A stretch of DNA of 64,000 nucleotides from Clostridium culturomicium (GTDB taxonomy: Bacteria > Bacillota > Clostridia > Clostridiales > Clostridiaceae). Under the pieces are notes generated by a model. The model was not told where the DNA came from, ran no database searches, and was given only the letters and a program-made list of their open reading frames with translations. Below are positions 34,193-42,957 of this stretch, in pieces; position 1 is the first letter of the stretch, and every line of letters starts with the position of its first letter. The DNA lies in NCBI RefSeq assembly GCF_000821305.1, contig NZ_CCXK01000014.1:545445-609444 (forward strand), in the 5' to 3' direction. Position numbers and translations under genes: made by a program.

Positions 34193-34690
34193 CTATCCTA
34201 GTATCTCTTCAACAGTTTTGCCTCTTAGTTTTGCAACTTGCTCTGCTGTTCTTAGTCTTGATAATCCATCTATTGTAGCGCTAACCATGTTTCTTGGGTT
34301 GTTTGAACCTAATGATTTAGCTCTAACGTCCTTTAATCCTGCAAGCTCAAGTACTGCTCTTGCTGGACCTCCAGCGATAACTCCTGTACCTTCAGAAGCT
34401 GGCATTATGTGAACAGTACCAGTTCCGAATTTACCATCGATTGTATGAGGAACTGTAGTTCCTGCTAATTCAACTTTAACGATGTTCTTTTTAGCATCTT
34501 CGATACCTTTTCTGATTGCTTCAGGTATTTCGATAGACTTACCCATTCCAACACCAACGTGTCCGTTTTCGTCACCAACAACTACTAGTGCGCTGAATCT
34601 GAAGTTTCTACCACCTTTAACAACCTTAGCAACTCTATTTATGTGTACAACTTTCTCTTTAAGATCAAGTGTGCTAGGATCTATTCTCAT
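34193..34690 (-). CDS. rpsE: 30S ribosomal protein S5
   Basis: Lines the mRNA entry with S3 and S4 and affects decoding accuracy. The 165 residues have the N-terminal double-stranded-RNA-like domain (VVKGGRNFRFSALVVVGD) and the C-terminal SLGSNNPRNMVSATIDGL. SD AGGAGGT is 6-7 nt upstream. It lies 17 bp after rplR. The residues where spectinomycin resistance arises look ordinary. Confidence 0.98.
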   Translation of the reverse strand: MRIDPSTLDLKEKVVHINRVAKVVKGGRNFRFSALVVVGDENGHVGVGMGKSIEIPEAIRKGIEDAKKNIVKVELAGTTVPHTIDGKFGTGTVHIMPASEGTGVIAGGPARAVLELAGLKDVRAKSLGSNNPRNMVSATIDGLSRLRTAEQVAKLRGKTVEEILG

Positions 34691-34707
34691 GTGTATACCT
34701 CCTTTTT

Positions 34708-35070
34708 TTAGAATTTAAGTCCTGCTTCTCTTGCGCCTTCAGCAAGCATTTGTACTCTTCCGTGGTATACATAACCACCTCTGTCGAATACTATTTCAGT
34801 TATTCCTGCTGCGATAGCTTTTTTAGCAACTGATTCTCCTACTAATTTAGCAGCTTCTTTGTTACTTCCAGCTTTTCCAGCAAATTCTTTATCTAAGCTA
34901 GATGCAGCAACTAATGTTCTTCCAGCTACGTCATCAATTATTTGAGCGTATATATTCTTTTCACTTCTGAATACTGCAAGTCTTGGTCTTTCAGCAGTTC
35001 CAGTAATTTTCTTACGAACTCTTAAGTGACGCTTAGCTCTTGATAGTTTTCTATCAGCTTTATTGAACAT
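34708..35070 (-). CDS. rplR: 50S ribosomal protein L18
   Basis: 5S rRNA-binding protein, 120 residues. The basic N-terminus (ARKRHLRVRKK-like, here RAKRHLRVRKKITGT) and RPRLAVFRSEKNIYAQIIDD are typical, as is the ending ADGAREAGLKF-like segment. It joins the 5S particle with L5. It is positioned 26 bp after rplF in the standard spc order, with an AGGAGAG SD. Confidence 0.98.
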   Translation of the reverse strand: MFNKADRKLSRAKRHLRVRKKITGTAERPRLAVFRSEKNIYAQIIDDVAGRTLVAASSLDKEFAGKAGSNKEAAKLVGESVAKKAIAAGITEIVFDRGGYVYHGRVQMLAEGAREAGLKF

Positions 35071-35096
35071 GAAATTCTCTCCTTTCCTAATAGCTA

Positions 35097-35636
35097 TTAT
35101 TTACCAGTCTTACCTTCTTTACGTCTGATAACTTCGTCAGAGTACTTAATACCTTTTCCTTTATAAGGCTCAGGTTTTCTCCAAGTTCTTATGTCAGCTG
35201 CAACCGCACCAACTAATTCCTTGTCGATTCCTCTTACTACTACTGTTGTAGAATCTGGAAGTTCAAATGTAATTCCTTCTACTGCTTCTATTTCAACTGG
35301 ATGTGAGAATCCTAAGTTTAATGTTAAGCCTTTACCTTTAGCTGTTGCTCTATAACCAACACCAATTAATTGTAATGTCTTAGCAAATCCATTAGTTACT
35401 CCTACTACCATGTTGTTTATTAATGCTCTAGTTAATCCGTGTAGAGCTCTATGTTCTTTCACGTCGCTTGGTCTTGTAACAACCACTTGATTTTCTTCTA
35501 TAGCTATGCTTATCTCTTTAGACATCGCTTTAGTTAATTCACCTTTTGGTCCCTTAACTGTAACAACGTTGTCTGGTGTTACTGTAACAGTTACACCTGC
35601 TGGTATAGCTATTGGAAGTCTTCCTACTCTTGACAT
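35097..35636 (-). CDS. rplF: 50S ribosomal protein L6
   Basis: Two-domain protein near the sarcin-ricin loop and factor-binding site, 179 residues. The duplicated fold is seen in SRVGRLPIAIPAGVTV at the N-terminus, and the second domain carries the conserved EPYKGKGIKY segment (about 156-165). SD AGGAGGTG precedes the ATG. It lies between rpsH and rplR with a normal length and no visible oddity. Confidence 0.98.
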   Translation of the reverse strand: MSRVGRLPIAIPAGVTVTVTPDNVVTVKGPKGELTKAMSKEISIAIEENQVVVTRPSDVKEHRALHGLTRALINNMVVGVTNGFAKTLQLIGVGYRATAKGKGLTLNLGFSHPVEIEAVEGITFELPDSTTVVVRGIDKELVGAVAADIRTWRKPEPYKGKGIKYSDEVIRRKEGKTGK

Positions 35637-35659
35637 AATCGCACCTCCTTGTTCATATA

Positions 35660-36058
35660 CTACCAGATGTAGCAGATAACCTCTCCACCTAATCCTAATT
35701 TTCTTGCTTCTCTATCAGTTACTAAACCTTTAGAAGTTGATATTATTGCAACTCCTAGTCCGTTTAATACTTTAGGAATGTCCTCTTTACTAGAGTAAAC
35801 TCTTAGGCCAGGCTTAGATATTCTCTTAAGTCCAGTGATAACTCTTTCTTTGTTTTGACCATATTTCATGCTTAATCTTAACATTGAAACATTACCATCT
35901 TGATACTCTTCTATATTTTTAAGGTATCCTTCTTCTAGCATTATGTTTGCTATAGATTTCTTTATTGTTGAAGAAGGTACTTCTACTATTTCATGTCTAA
36001 CAATATTTGCATTTCTTATACGTGTTAGCAAATCTGCTATCGGATCAGTCATATTCAT
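35660..36058 (-). CDS. rpsH: 30S ribosomal protein S8
   Basis: Central-domain 16S binder, 132 residues, and in many bacteria the repressor of the spc operon. Motifs are DPIADLLTRIRNAN near the start and the C-terminal STSKGLVTDREARKLGLGGEVICYIW. SD AAGGAGG precedes two nearby in-frame starts; I keep the one that gives NMTDPIAD. It follows rpsN by 32 bp. Confidence 0.98.
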   Translation of the reverse strand: MNMTDPIADLLTRIRNANIVRHEIVEVPSSTIKKSIANIMLEEGYLKNIEEYQDGNVSMLRLSMKYGQNKERVITGLKRISKPGLRVYSSKEDIPKVLNGLGVAIISTSKGLVTDREARKLGLGGEVICYIW

Positions 36059-36090
36059 TATTTTTTGCCTCCTTTCAAATGATCTGTGTA

Positions 36091-36276
36091 TTACCAGCTC
36101 GCCTTTTTACATCCAGGAATTTGTCCTTTGTATGCAAGTTCTCTGAAACATATACGGCAAATACCAAATTTCTTTAAGACAGAGTGTGGTCTTCCACATA
36201 ATCTGCATCTAGAGTAAGCTCTAGTTGAGTATTTAGGTTCTTTTTTCCACTTTTCTATAATAGCTTTACGTGCCAA
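36091..36276 (-). CDS. rpsN: 30S ribosomal protein S14 type Z
   Basis: Short zinc-binding S14 of 61 residues with C24-x2-C27-x12-C40-x2-C43 (CRLC and CRIC). It packs in the subunit head. Gram-positive bacteria often also carry a long cysteine-free paralogue that is induced by zinc shortage; none is in the window. It sits between rplE and rpsH, 14 bp after rplE, with SD AAGGAGGG. Confidence 0.98.
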   Translation of the reverse strand: MARKAIIEKWKKEPKYSTRAYSRCRLCGRPHSVLKKFGICRICFRELAYKGQIPGCKKASW

Positions 36277-36290
36277 GTCATTCCCTCCTT

Positions 36291-36833
36291 TTATTGAGCA
36301 AATGGCATTCCAAGGAATCTTAATAATTCTCTTGCTTCCTCGTCTGTCTTTGCAGTAGTTACAAATATTATATCCATTCCTCTTACTTTATCAATCTTGT
36401 CATATTCTATTTCAGGGAATATTGTTTGCTCTTTTATTCCTAGAGCATAGTTACCTCTTCCATCGAATGATTTTGTAGGTACGCCTCTGAAGTCTCTAAC
36501 TCTTGGTAATGCTATGTTCATTAATTTGTCCGCAAATTGGAACATTTTCTCTTTTCTTAATGTAACTTTGCAACCAATAGCCATATTTTCTCTTATCTTA
36601 AAGTTAGCTACTGAATTCTTAGCTCTAGTTAAAACAGCTTTCTGTCCAGTAATTAATTCCATGTCGCTTACAGCAGCGTCTAACACTTTCGCGTTATCTT
36701 TTGCTTCTCCAACACCCATGTTTATAACTATCTTTTCAAGCTTTGGTACTTCCATGATATTTTTGTATCCGAACTTATCCATCATAGCTTGAACTACTTC
36801 ATTATTATATTTCTCTTGTAGTCTTGCAACCAT
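36291..36833 (-). CDS. rplE: 50S ribosomal protein L5
   Basis: 5S rRNA-binding protein that touches P-site tRNA and bridges to S13, 180 residues. The conserved GVGEAKDN, the TGQKAVLTRAKNSVANFKIRE stretch in two parts, and PRVRDFRGV segments are present. SD AAGGAGG is ahead of the start. The order rplX-rplE-rpsN is standard. Nothing unusual is visible. Confidence 0.98.
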   Translation of the reverse strand: MVARLQEKYNNEVVQAMMDKFGYKNIMEVPKLEKIVINMGVGEAKDNAKVLDAAVSDMELITGQKAVLTRAKNSVANFKIRENMAIGCKVTLRKEKMFQFADKLMNIALPRVRDFRGVPTKSFDGRGNYALGIKEQTIFPEIEYDKIDKVRGMDIIFVTTAKTDEEARELLRFLGMPFAQ

Positions 36834-36855
36834 TTGTTATACCTCCTTTCGCGAA

Positions 36856-37170
36856 TTAAAATGTTTCTCCGCACTTCTTGCAAACTCTTACTTTAGTACC
36901 GTCTTCAAGTACTTTATTGCTTATTCTAGTTACGTTCTTACATTTATCGCAGTATAGCATAACTTTTGAGCTGTTTATAGCTGCCTCAAAGTTAACTATT
37001 CCACCTTGCATATTTTGTCTGTTTGGTTTTTGATGTTTTGTTACTACGTTAACGCCAGCAACAACAACTTTTCCAGTCTTAGGATAAACAGCTAAAACTT
37101 CTCCAGTTTTACCTTTATCTTTTCCAGAGATAACCATTACAGTGTCTTTCTTTCTAACATGTACTTTCAT
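36856..37170 (-). CDS. rplX: 50S ribosomal protein L24 with C-terminal CxxC pairs
   Basis: Assembly-initiating protein at the exit tunnel, 104 residues. The N-terminal KOW motif (VMVISGKDKGKTGEV) is typical. The C-terminal third has two CxxC pairs (CDKC and CKKC), a likely zinc knuckle seen in many clostridial L24 proteins. It lies 17 bp after rplN, with a start supported by a GGGGGT SD. Confidence 0.97.
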   Translation of the reverse strand: MKVHVRKKDTVMVISGKDKGKTGEVLAVYPKTGKVVVAGVNVVTKHQKPNRQNMQGGIVNFEAAINSSKVMLYCDKCKNVTRISNKVLEDGTKVRVCKKCGETF

Positions 37171-37187
37171 TTCTGCTACCCCCTATC

Positions 37188-37556
37188 CTATAGTACTTCA
37201 GGTGCTAATGATAATATTTTGTTGTATTCTTTATCTCTTAGCTCCCTAGCAACAGGTCCGAAGATACGAGTTCCTCTTGGATTTTTATCGTCTTTTATAA
37301 TAACAGCTGCGTTCTCATCAAATCTGATATAAGTCCCGTCTGCTCTTCTTAAACCTTTAACTGATCTAACAATAACTGCTTTTACTACGTCACCTTTTTT
37401 AACAACTCCACCTGGTGTTGCACTTTTAACGCTAGCAACAATTACGTCTCCGATGTTTCCCCATTTTCTTTTGGAACCACCAAGTACTCTAATACACATT
37501 ATCTCTTTAGCACCAGAGTTATCCGCTACTTTTAATAATGTCTGTTGTTGTATCAT
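37188..37556 (-). CDS. rplN: 50S ribosomal protein L14
   Basis: Interface protein forming bridge B8 to 16S rRNA, 122 residues. The start MIQQQTLLKVADNSGAKE and the later RRADGTYIRFDENAAV and GTRIFGPVARELR segments are highly conserved. It follows rpsQ by 23 bp, with SD AAAGGAGG. No deviation from the family is seen. Confidence 0.98.
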   Translation of the reverse strand: MIQQQTLLKVADNSGAKEIMCIRVLGGSKRKWGNIGDVIVASVKSATPGGVVKKGDVVKAVIVRSVKGLRRADGTYIRFDENAAVIIKDDKNPRGTRIFGPVARELRDKEYNKILSLAPEVL

Positions 37557-37579
37557 GTAAATACCCTCCTTTCAGTTAA

Positions 37580-37834
37580 CTATTTAGCTCTTTCCATGAT
37601 TTCAACAAGTCTCCATCTCTTATCTTTAGATAGTGGTCTTGTTTCCATTATTAATACTCTATCGTTAACTTTTGCTTCATTATTCTCATCATGAGCCTTG
37701 AATTTAGTTGTTCTATTAACTGTTTTACCGTAAAGTGGATGTCTAACTTTAGTTTCAACCGCAACTACGATTGTTTTATCCATTTTGTCAGATACAACTC
37801 TACCTATTCTTGTTTTTCTATATGCTCTCTCCAC
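37580..37834 (-). CDS. rpsQ: 30S ribosomal protein S17
   Basis: Primary 16S-binding OB-fold protein of 84 residues. It carries the conserved GRVVSDKMDKTIVVAVE and HPLYGKTVNRTTKFKAHDE segments. SD AAAGGAGG precedes the start. It sits 21 bp after rpmC in the S10 operon, as in other Firmicutes. Confidence 0.98.
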   Translation of the reverse strand: MERAYRKTRIGRVVSDKMDKTIVVAVETKVRHPLYGKTVNRTTKFKAHDENNEAKVNDRVLIMETRPLSKDKRWRLVEIMERAK

Positions 37835-37855
37835 AAGATGAACCTCCTTTCAGTA

Positions 37856-38068
37856 TTACTGTTCGCAAGCCCTTAATTCTTCTTCTCTAAGGATGGTCTT
37901 AATTTGGGCTATAGACTTTTTAACCTGTTTAATTCTCATTGGGTTTTCTAACTGTCCTGTAGCTAACTGAAATCTTAGGTTAAATAATTCTGATTTAAGA
38001 TCAGATAATTTTGCTTTTAAATCTTGAGCAGTACTTTGTCTCAATTCTTTTAATTCATTAGCCTTCAT
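37856..38068 (-). CDS. rpmC: 50S ribosomal protein L29
   Basis: Two-helix protein near the exit tunnel, a docking site for nascent-chain factors, 70 residues beginning MKANELKELRQST. I use the ATG at 38068: an SD (GGGTGGTGA) lies upstream and the first codons overlap the end of rplP by 11 bp. The frame extends further upstream inside rplP but without family similarity. Confidence 0.96.
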   Translation of the reverse strand: MKANELKELRQSTAQDLKAKLSDLKSELFNLRFQLATGQLENPMRIKQVKKSIAQIKTILREEELRACEQ

Positions 38069-38501
38069 TGATTTCACCACCCATTTCCTCAAAATCTCTT
38101 CTAGTAACAAATTTAGTTGTTACAGGTAATTTGTGAGATGCAAGTCTCATTGCTTCTCTAGCAGCTTCCTCAGATACTCCAGATATTTCGAATAATACTC
38201 TACCTGGTTTAACTACTGCTACCCAATATTCTGGTGAACCTTTACCAGATCCCATACGAGTCTCTGCTGGTTTCTCAGTTACTGGTTTGTCAGGGAAGAT
38301 TTTTATCCAAACCTTTCCTCCTCTTTTAACGTATCTATTTATAGCTATTCTGGCAGATTCGATTTGGTTGCTTGTAATCCAACCGCACTCAGTTGCTTGT
38401 AAAGCGAAGTCTCCATAAGCAATGAAGTTACCTCTTGTAGCTTTACCTTTCATTCTACCACGTTGTACCTTACGATGTTTAACTCTTTTAGGCATTAACA
38501 T
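38058..38501 (-). CDS. rplP: 50S ribosomal protein L16
   Basis: Binds A-site tRNA and 23S rRNA near the peptidyl-transferase centre, 147 residues. The N-terminus PKRVKHRKVQRGRMKG, and the later RMGSGKGSPEYWVAVVKPG are typical. SD AAGGAGGA is 8 nt before the first ATG; a second ATG two codons later is the family's more usual start. Its end overlaps rpmC by 11 bp. Confidence 0.98.
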   Translation of the reverse strand: MLMPKRVKHRKVQRGRMKGKATRGNFIAYGDFALQATECGWITSNQIESARIAINRYVKRGGKVWIKIFPDKPVTEKPAETRMGSGKGSPEYWVAVVKPGRVLFEISGVSEEAAREAMRLASHKLPVTTKFVTRRDFEEMGGEINEG

Positions 38502-38528
38502 GTCAAATTCCTCCTTCCTTACACGTTA

Positions 38529-39194
38529 TTATGAGTTTGATTCTTCCTTTTGAACTTTCTTAGCTGGAAGAACTTCACCCTTATACACCCAAACTTTAAC
38601 TCCGATTTTACCATAGATTGTGTTTGCTTCAGTGAAACCATAATCTATATCAGCTCTTAATGTTTGTAGTGGAATAGTTCCTTCATGGTACTGCTCTGTT
38701 CTAGCGATTTCAGCTCCGCCTAATCTTCCTGAACATGCAGTCTTAACTCCTTTAACACCTGTTCTCATAGCTCTTTGAATTGTTTGTTTCATAGCTCTTC
38801 TGAAAGATATTCTCTTTTCAAGTTGAGCTGCTATGTTTTCAGCCATTAATTGTGCATTGTTTTCTGGTTGTTTTACTTCAACTATGTTTATTAAAACATA
38901 TTTATCTCCAACAACATTCTTTAATGCAACTTTAAGCTCTTCTATACCTTGACCGCCTTTTCCGATAACCATTCCTGGTTTAGCAGTGTATATGTTAATC
39001 TTAACTCTTTTAGCTGCTCTCTCTATCTCAATTTTTGATATGCCAGCAGTGAATAACTTTTTCTTTAAGTATTCTCTGATAGCATTATCTTCAACTAAGT
39101 TATCTGCAAAGTTTTTCTTATCTGCATACCATTTAGCGTCCCAATCCTTGATAACACCAACTCTTAGGCCGTGTGGATGTACTTTTTGACCCAC
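38529..39194 (-). CDS. rpsC: 30S ribosomal protein S3
   Basis: mRNA-entry protein with helicase role, 221 residues. The KH domain is visible as the GMVIGKGGQGIEEL motif (about 74-87). The start MGQKVHPHGLRVGVI is invariant. It lies 16 bp after rplV. The C-terminal tail KKVQKEESNS is short but ordinary for clostridia. Confidence 0.98.
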   Translation of the reverse strand: MGQKVHPHGLRVGVIKDWDAKWYADKKNFADNLVEDNAIREYLKKKLFTAGISKIEIERAAKRVKINIYTAKPGMVIGKGGQGIEELKVALKNVVGDKYVLINIVEVKQPENNAQLMAENIAAQLEKRISFRRAMKQTIQRAMRTGVKGVKTACSGRLGGAEIARTEQYHEGTIPLQTLRADIDYGFTEANTIYGKIGVKVWVYKGEVLPAKKVQKEESNS

Positions 39195-39210
39195 TCTATT
39201 TCCCTCCTTT

Positions 39211-39546
39211 TTAAGCTCTTTCTTTAACTATAATAGTTATATGGCTAGTTCTCTTTAATATTCTGAATGCTCTTCCTTGAGCGTGTGGTCTGAATCTCTT
39301 TAATGTTGGACCCGCACCAGTGTGAGCCTCTGCAACATATAGTCTGTTTCTATCTAAATTAAAGTTGTTTTCTGCATTCGCAACAGCTGATTTTAATAAT
39401 TTGTTTACTACAACAGCTGCATCTTTTGGAGTATATTGTAATATAGCGAAAGCTTCATTTACATTTTTATCTCTTATAAGATCAAGAACAATCCCAACTT
39501 TCATAGGAGACATTCTTACATATTTAGCTATAGCTTTAGCTTCCAT
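39211..39546 (-). CDS. rplV: 50S ribosomal protein L22
   Basis: Exit-tunnel protein of 111 residues with an extended hairpin (about 82-97, GPTLKRFRPHAQGRAF) that contacts all domains of 23S rRNA; changes there give macrolide resistance, and this one looks wild-type. It lies 22 bp after rpsS, with SD AGGAGG. Confidence 0.98.
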   Translation of the reverse strand: MEAKAIAKYVRMSPMKVGIVLDLIRDKNVNEAFAILQYTPKDAAVVVNKLLKSAVANAENNFNLDRNRLYVAEAHTGAGPTLKRFRPHAQGRAFRILKRTSHITIIVKERA

Positions 39547-39568
39547 TGATAACTTCCTCCTTCCCGTA

Positions 39569-39850
39569 CTATCTCATTCTACTTGATTTTTCCTTAGCAA
39601 TATGACCTTTGAAAGTTCTAGTTAAAGCGAACTCTCCAAGCTTGTGTCCAACCATGTCTTCTTGAACATATACTGGAACGTGCTTTCTTCCGTCATGTAC
39701 AGCGATTGTGTGTCCTATCATTTGTGGAAAAATTGTAGAACTTCTTGACCAAGTCTTAACAACTTTCTTCTCGCCTGCTTTATTCATTTCTTCTATCTTC
39801 TTAAGAAGAGATTCTTTTACAAAAGGTCCTTTTTTTACTGATCTACTCAC
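39569..39850 (-). CDS. rpsS: 30S ribosomal protein S19
   Basis: Head protein paired with S13, 93 residues. The start SRSVKKGPFVKESLL and the segment TWSRSSTIFPQMIGHTIAVH are conserved, with GHKLGEFALTRTFKGH near the end. The SD is GGGAGG. It is 62 bp after rplB, which is a slightly wider gap than others in this operon. Confidence 0.98.
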   Translation of the reverse strand: MSRSVKKGPFVKESLLKKIEEMNKAGEKKVVKTWSRSSTIFPQMIGHTIAVHDGRKHVPVYVQEDMVGHKLGEFALTRTFKGHIAKEKSSRMR

Positions 39851-39912
39851 TTATAGTGGCCTCCCTTCATGCAAACTACTTATAATCAGAAGAGAATAGA
39901 TTTCTCTTCTAA

Positions 39913-40746
39913 TTACTTGCTATTTCTTTTCTTAACAATAAACTTATCAGAGTATTTCTTAGTCTTTCTAGTTTTGTATCCAAGAGCTGGTTTACCCCAT
40001 GGAGTACGTGGGCTAGCGTGACCGATTGGAGATCTACCTTCTCCACCTCCGTGTGGGTGGTCATTAGGGTTCATAACAGAACCTCTAACTGTAGGTCTGA
40101 TACCCATGTGTCTCTTTCTTCCTGCTTTACCTATGTTAACAATTTCGTGTGTTAAGTTAGAAACTGTTCCTATAGTAGCTCTGCAGTTAACTCTGATGTA
40201 TCTAACTTCACCTGAAGGTAATCTTAATTGAGCGTAATCTGATTCTTTAGCCATTAATTGAGCTGAAGATCCTGCAGATCTAACTAATTGAGCACCTTTT
40301 CCAACTTGAAGCTCGATGTTGTGAACTATAGTACCAACTGGGATGTTAGCTATTGGAAGAGTGTTTCCAACTTTGATATCAGCATCTGGTCCAGATACTA
40401 CAGTATCACCAACTTTTAATCCAACTGGAGCTATGATGTATCTCTTCTCACCGTCAGCATATACAACTAATGCTATGTAAGCAGATCTGTTTGGATCGTA
40501 CTCGATAGTTGCAACTTTCGCTGGGATACCATCCTTAGTTCTCTTGAAATCTATTAATCTATATTTTTGCTTCGCTCCACCACCGTGGTGACGAACAGTT
40601 ATTTTACCTTGAGCATTTCTACCACCAGTTTTTTTCTTTGATACAAGAAGTGACTTCTCAGGTACATTTGTAGTTATTTCTTCAAATGTTGCCATAGTCA
40701 TGTTTCTTCTTGAAGGAGTGGTAGGTTTAAACTTTTTAACTGCCAT
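39913..40746 (-). CDS. rplB: 50S ribosomal protein L2
   Basis: Large protein essential for peptidyl transfer and subunit association, 277 residues. The RNA-binding SH3-like region (about 60-200) and the C-terminal GVxMNPxDHPHGGGEGR region are present; here MNPNDHPHGGGEGRSPIG at about 222-239 includes the universally conserved histidine. SD AAAGGAGGG precedes the ATG. Confidence 0.98.
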   Translation of the reverse strand: MAVKKFKPTTPSRRNMTMATFEEITTNVPEKSLLVSKKKTGGRNAQGKITVRHHGGGAKQKYRLIDFKRTKDGIPAKVATIEYDPNRSAYIALVVYADGEKRYIIAPVGLKVGDTVVSGPDADIKVGNTLPIANIPVGTIVHNIELQVGKGAQLVRSAGSSAQLMAKESDYAQLRLPSGEVRYIRVNCRATIGTVSNLTHEIVNIGKAGRKRHMGIRPTVRGSVMNPNDHPHGGGEGRSPIGHASPRTPWGKPALGYKTRKTKKYSDKFIVKKRNSK

Positions 40747-40805
40747 TAGGTTTCCCTCCTTTTTTAGCTTATCTGGCTACTCGCCAATACTTGCTTTGTG
40801 ATTTA

Positions 40806-41102
40806 TTATTGCATTCCCTCAAAGAACTCAATAGTTTTGCTGTCTGCTGTTAATGTAACAACAGCTTTTTTGAAGTCAGCTCTTTTACCAACGTGTACTC
40901 CAACTCTTTTAACTTTTCCTAAGTTTCTAAGAGTTTTAACGTCTTCAACCTTAACTCCAAATACTTCTTCAACAGCTTTCTTTATTTGAACTTTGTTAGC
41001 GTGTATGTCAACGATGAAAGTGTATTTCTTTTCTGCCATAGCAGCCATACTTTTTTCAGTTATAACAGGTTTTCTTATGATATCATAACTAGTCATTTTC
41101 AT
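40806..41102 (-). CDS. rplW: 50S ribosomal protein L23
   Basis: Exit-tunnel rim protein where trigger factor and SRP dock, 98 residues. The conserved start is IIRKPVITEKS, followed by KYTFIVDIHANKVQIKKAVEE. Its first base is shared with the last base of rplD, so the two are coupled. It lies 59 bp before rplB. Confidence 0.98.
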   Translation of the reverse strand: MKMTSYDIIRKPVITEKSMAAMAEKKYTFIVDIHANKVQIKKAVEEVFGVKVEDVKTLRNLGKVKRVGVHVGKRADFKKAVVTLTADSKTIEFFEGMQ

Positions 41103-41722
41103 TATGCATACACCTCCTCAATTTTTGATACAGCTTCTTTAGTGATCATTAAGTTCTCATATTTTAATATGTCGTAAACATTTATGTTGTTTACTGGAAC
41201 TACTGATACACCTGGAATGTTTCTAGCTGATTTATAAACATTCTCGTTTGATTCAGCAACTACTATTAATGTCTTCTTAGCTTCGAAAGCATTTAACATG
41301 TTAACTACTGCTTTAGTTTTTGGAGCTTCAAAAGATAAGCTTTCTAAAACTATCATTTCGTTATCTTGTACTTTAGAAGTTAAAGCTGACTTCATAGCTG
41401 TTCTTCTCATGCTCTTTGGAACTGAAACTCTGTAATCACGTGGTTTTGGTGCGAACACGATACCTCCGTGAATCCATTGTGGAGCTCTTATAGAACCTTG
41501 TCTTGCTCTTCCTGTTCCTTTTTGTCTCCAAGGCTTAATTCCTCCGCCTCTTACTTCAGCTCTTGTTTTAGCACTTTGAGTTCCTTGTCTCTTGTTAGCT
41601 AACTGAGCTAATACAACTTGGTGCATAGCTTCAACGCTAACTTCAGCACCAAATATGCTTTCATTTAATTGGATTTCTCCAACTTCTTTTCTCTCAGTGT
41701 TATACACTTTTAATGTAGGCAT
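41102..41722 (-). CDS. rplD: 50S ribosomal protein L4
   Basis: Globular protein with a tunnel-lining loop (about 45-95, including KPWRQKGTGRARQGS); in Gram-negatives L4 also represses the S10 operon. The length of 206 residues is normal. It may have a comparable role here given the structured rpsJ leader, but that is inference. It lies 17 bp after rplC with SD GGAGG. Confidence 0.98.
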   Translation of the reverse strand: MPTLKVYNTERKEVGEIQLNESIFGAEVSVEAMHQVVLAQLANKRQGTQSAKTRAEVRGGGIKPWRQKGTGRARQGSIRAPQWIHGGIVFAPKPRDYRVSVPKSMRRTAMKSALTSKVQDNEMIVLESLSFEAPKTKAVVNMLNAFEAKKTLIVVAESNENVYKSARNIPGVSVVPVNNINVYDILKYENLMITKEAVSKIEEVYA

Positions 41723-41739
41723 TCTGCATCCTCCTTCCC

Positions 41740-42369
41740 TTATGCTTTAACAGCGTCTCTTATTACTACTAAACCTTTGTTTGGTCCAGGTATTCCACCT
41801 TTAACAAGAATTATGTTCTTCTCAGGTATTACTCTTACTATTTCAAGGTTTAATACTGTTGTATTAACACAACCCATGTGTCCAGGCATTTTCTTGTTTT
41901 TGAATGTTCTTGATGGATCTGATGATGCTCCCATAGAACCAACTGCTCTGTGGAACTTTGAACCGTGGCTCATAGGTCCTCTGTGGAAGTTGTGTCTCTT
42001 AATAACACCAGCGAATCCTTTTCCTTTAGATATACCAGATACATCTATTTTATCTCCAGCAGCAAAAATTTCTGCTTTGATTTCGCTTCCTACTTCGTAA
42101 GCGCTTGTATCTTCTAATCTAAATTCTTTTATGTGTCTTCTTACAACAACACCTGCTTTATCGAACTCACCCTTCTTTGGTTTGTTAACGATATTTTCTC
42201 TTATATCACCGAATCCAACTTTTATTGCTTCGTATCCATCGTTCTCAACAGTTTTCTTTTGGATAACTACGCATGGACCTGCTTCTACAACTGTAACTGG
42301 AACTACTTTTCTATTCTCATCGAATATTTGAGTCATTCCTAATTTTTTACCCATTATAGCTTTTTTCAT
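41740..42369 (-). CDS. rplC: 50S ribosomal protein L3
   Basis: Early-assembly protein whose loop reaches the peptidyl-transferase centre, 209 residues. Motifs are KLGMTQIFDE at the start and KRHNFHRGPMSHGSKFHR (about 123-140), where linezolid-related changes arise; it appears wild-type. A 103-bp gap with a small TAATAG/CTATTA hairpin separates it from rpsJ. SD AGGAGG. Confidence 0.98.
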   Translation of the reverse strand: MKKAIMGKKLGMTQIFDENRKVVPVTVVEAGPCVVIQKKTVENDGYEAIKVGFGDIRENIVNKPKKGEFDKAGVVVRRHIKEFRLEDTSAYEVGSEIKAEIFAAGDKIDVSGISKGKGFAGVIKRHNFHRGPMSHGSKFHRAVGSMGASSDPSRTFKNKKMPGHMGCVNTTVLNLEIVRVIPEKNIILVKGGIPGPNKGLVVIRDAVKA

Positions 42370-42472
42370 TACAATACACCTCCTACTTATTAGCGGACCA
42401 CCTTAGTGATCATAATAGTTAGTAATAGTTTTTCTATTACCCGTACTATTAGTTGTTACAAACTAAATACGA

Positions 42473-42781
42473 TTATAATTTTATTTCGATATCAACACCT
42501 GCTGGTAAGTCTAATCTCATTAAAGCATCAACAGTTTTTGGTGATGGACTTAATATATCGATTAGTCTCTTGTGAGTTCTTATTTCGAACTGCTCTCTAG
42601 AATCTTTGTATTTGTGTGGAGCTCTTAAGATAGTTATAACATCTTTCTCAGTTGGTAGTGGTACTGGACCAGCAACCTTTGCTCCTGTGTTCTTAGCAGT
42701 CTCAACAATCTTCTCTGCTGATTGATCAAGTATTGTGTGATCAAACGCCTTTAATCTAATTCTGATTTTTTGTTTTGACAT
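42473..42781 (-). CDS. rpsJ: 30S ribosomal protein S10 (NusE)
   Basis: Head protein that also acts in transcription antitermination with NusB, 102 residues. Family segments include KIRIRLKAFDH at the start, GPVPLPTEK and RTHKRLIDILSPSPKTVDAL. It leads the S10-spc-alpha superoperon, behind a 208-nt leader and a strong promoter. SD AAAGGAGGG. Confidence 0.98.
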   Translation of the reverse strand: MSKQKIRIRLKAFDHTILDQSAEKIVETAKNTGAKVAGPVPLPTEKDVITILRAPHKYKDSREQFEIRTHKRLIDILSPSPKTVDALMRLDLPAGVDIEIKL

Positions 42782-42898
42782 TGTGTTCCCTCCTTTTCAT
42801 CGCACGCTATTACTTCTTACGCGCAACAGCGGATGTTCTGTAAACTGTTCCTAGTGTTTCCTATTTTTCAAGAAAACAATAGACACACCACAGACCCC

Positions 42899-42957
42899 GT
42901 CGCCCAATTCTTGATTAGGACATGCTCGGTTAAGAATTCCCCCGGAAGTCCGGCAAC
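42899..42957 (-). promoter_or_regulatory. Structured leader of the S10 operon
   Basis: In the rpsJ leader RNA an outer 6-bp helix (42952-42957 with 42899-42904, one G-U) encloses a 7-bp helix AATTCTT/AAGAATT (42932-42938 with 42906-42912) and a CCGG-type mini-hairpin, forming a junction. It is unusually GC-rich for this genome. A ribosomal-protein-binding leader is the best explanation; L4 or S10 are possible ligands. Confidence 0.55.
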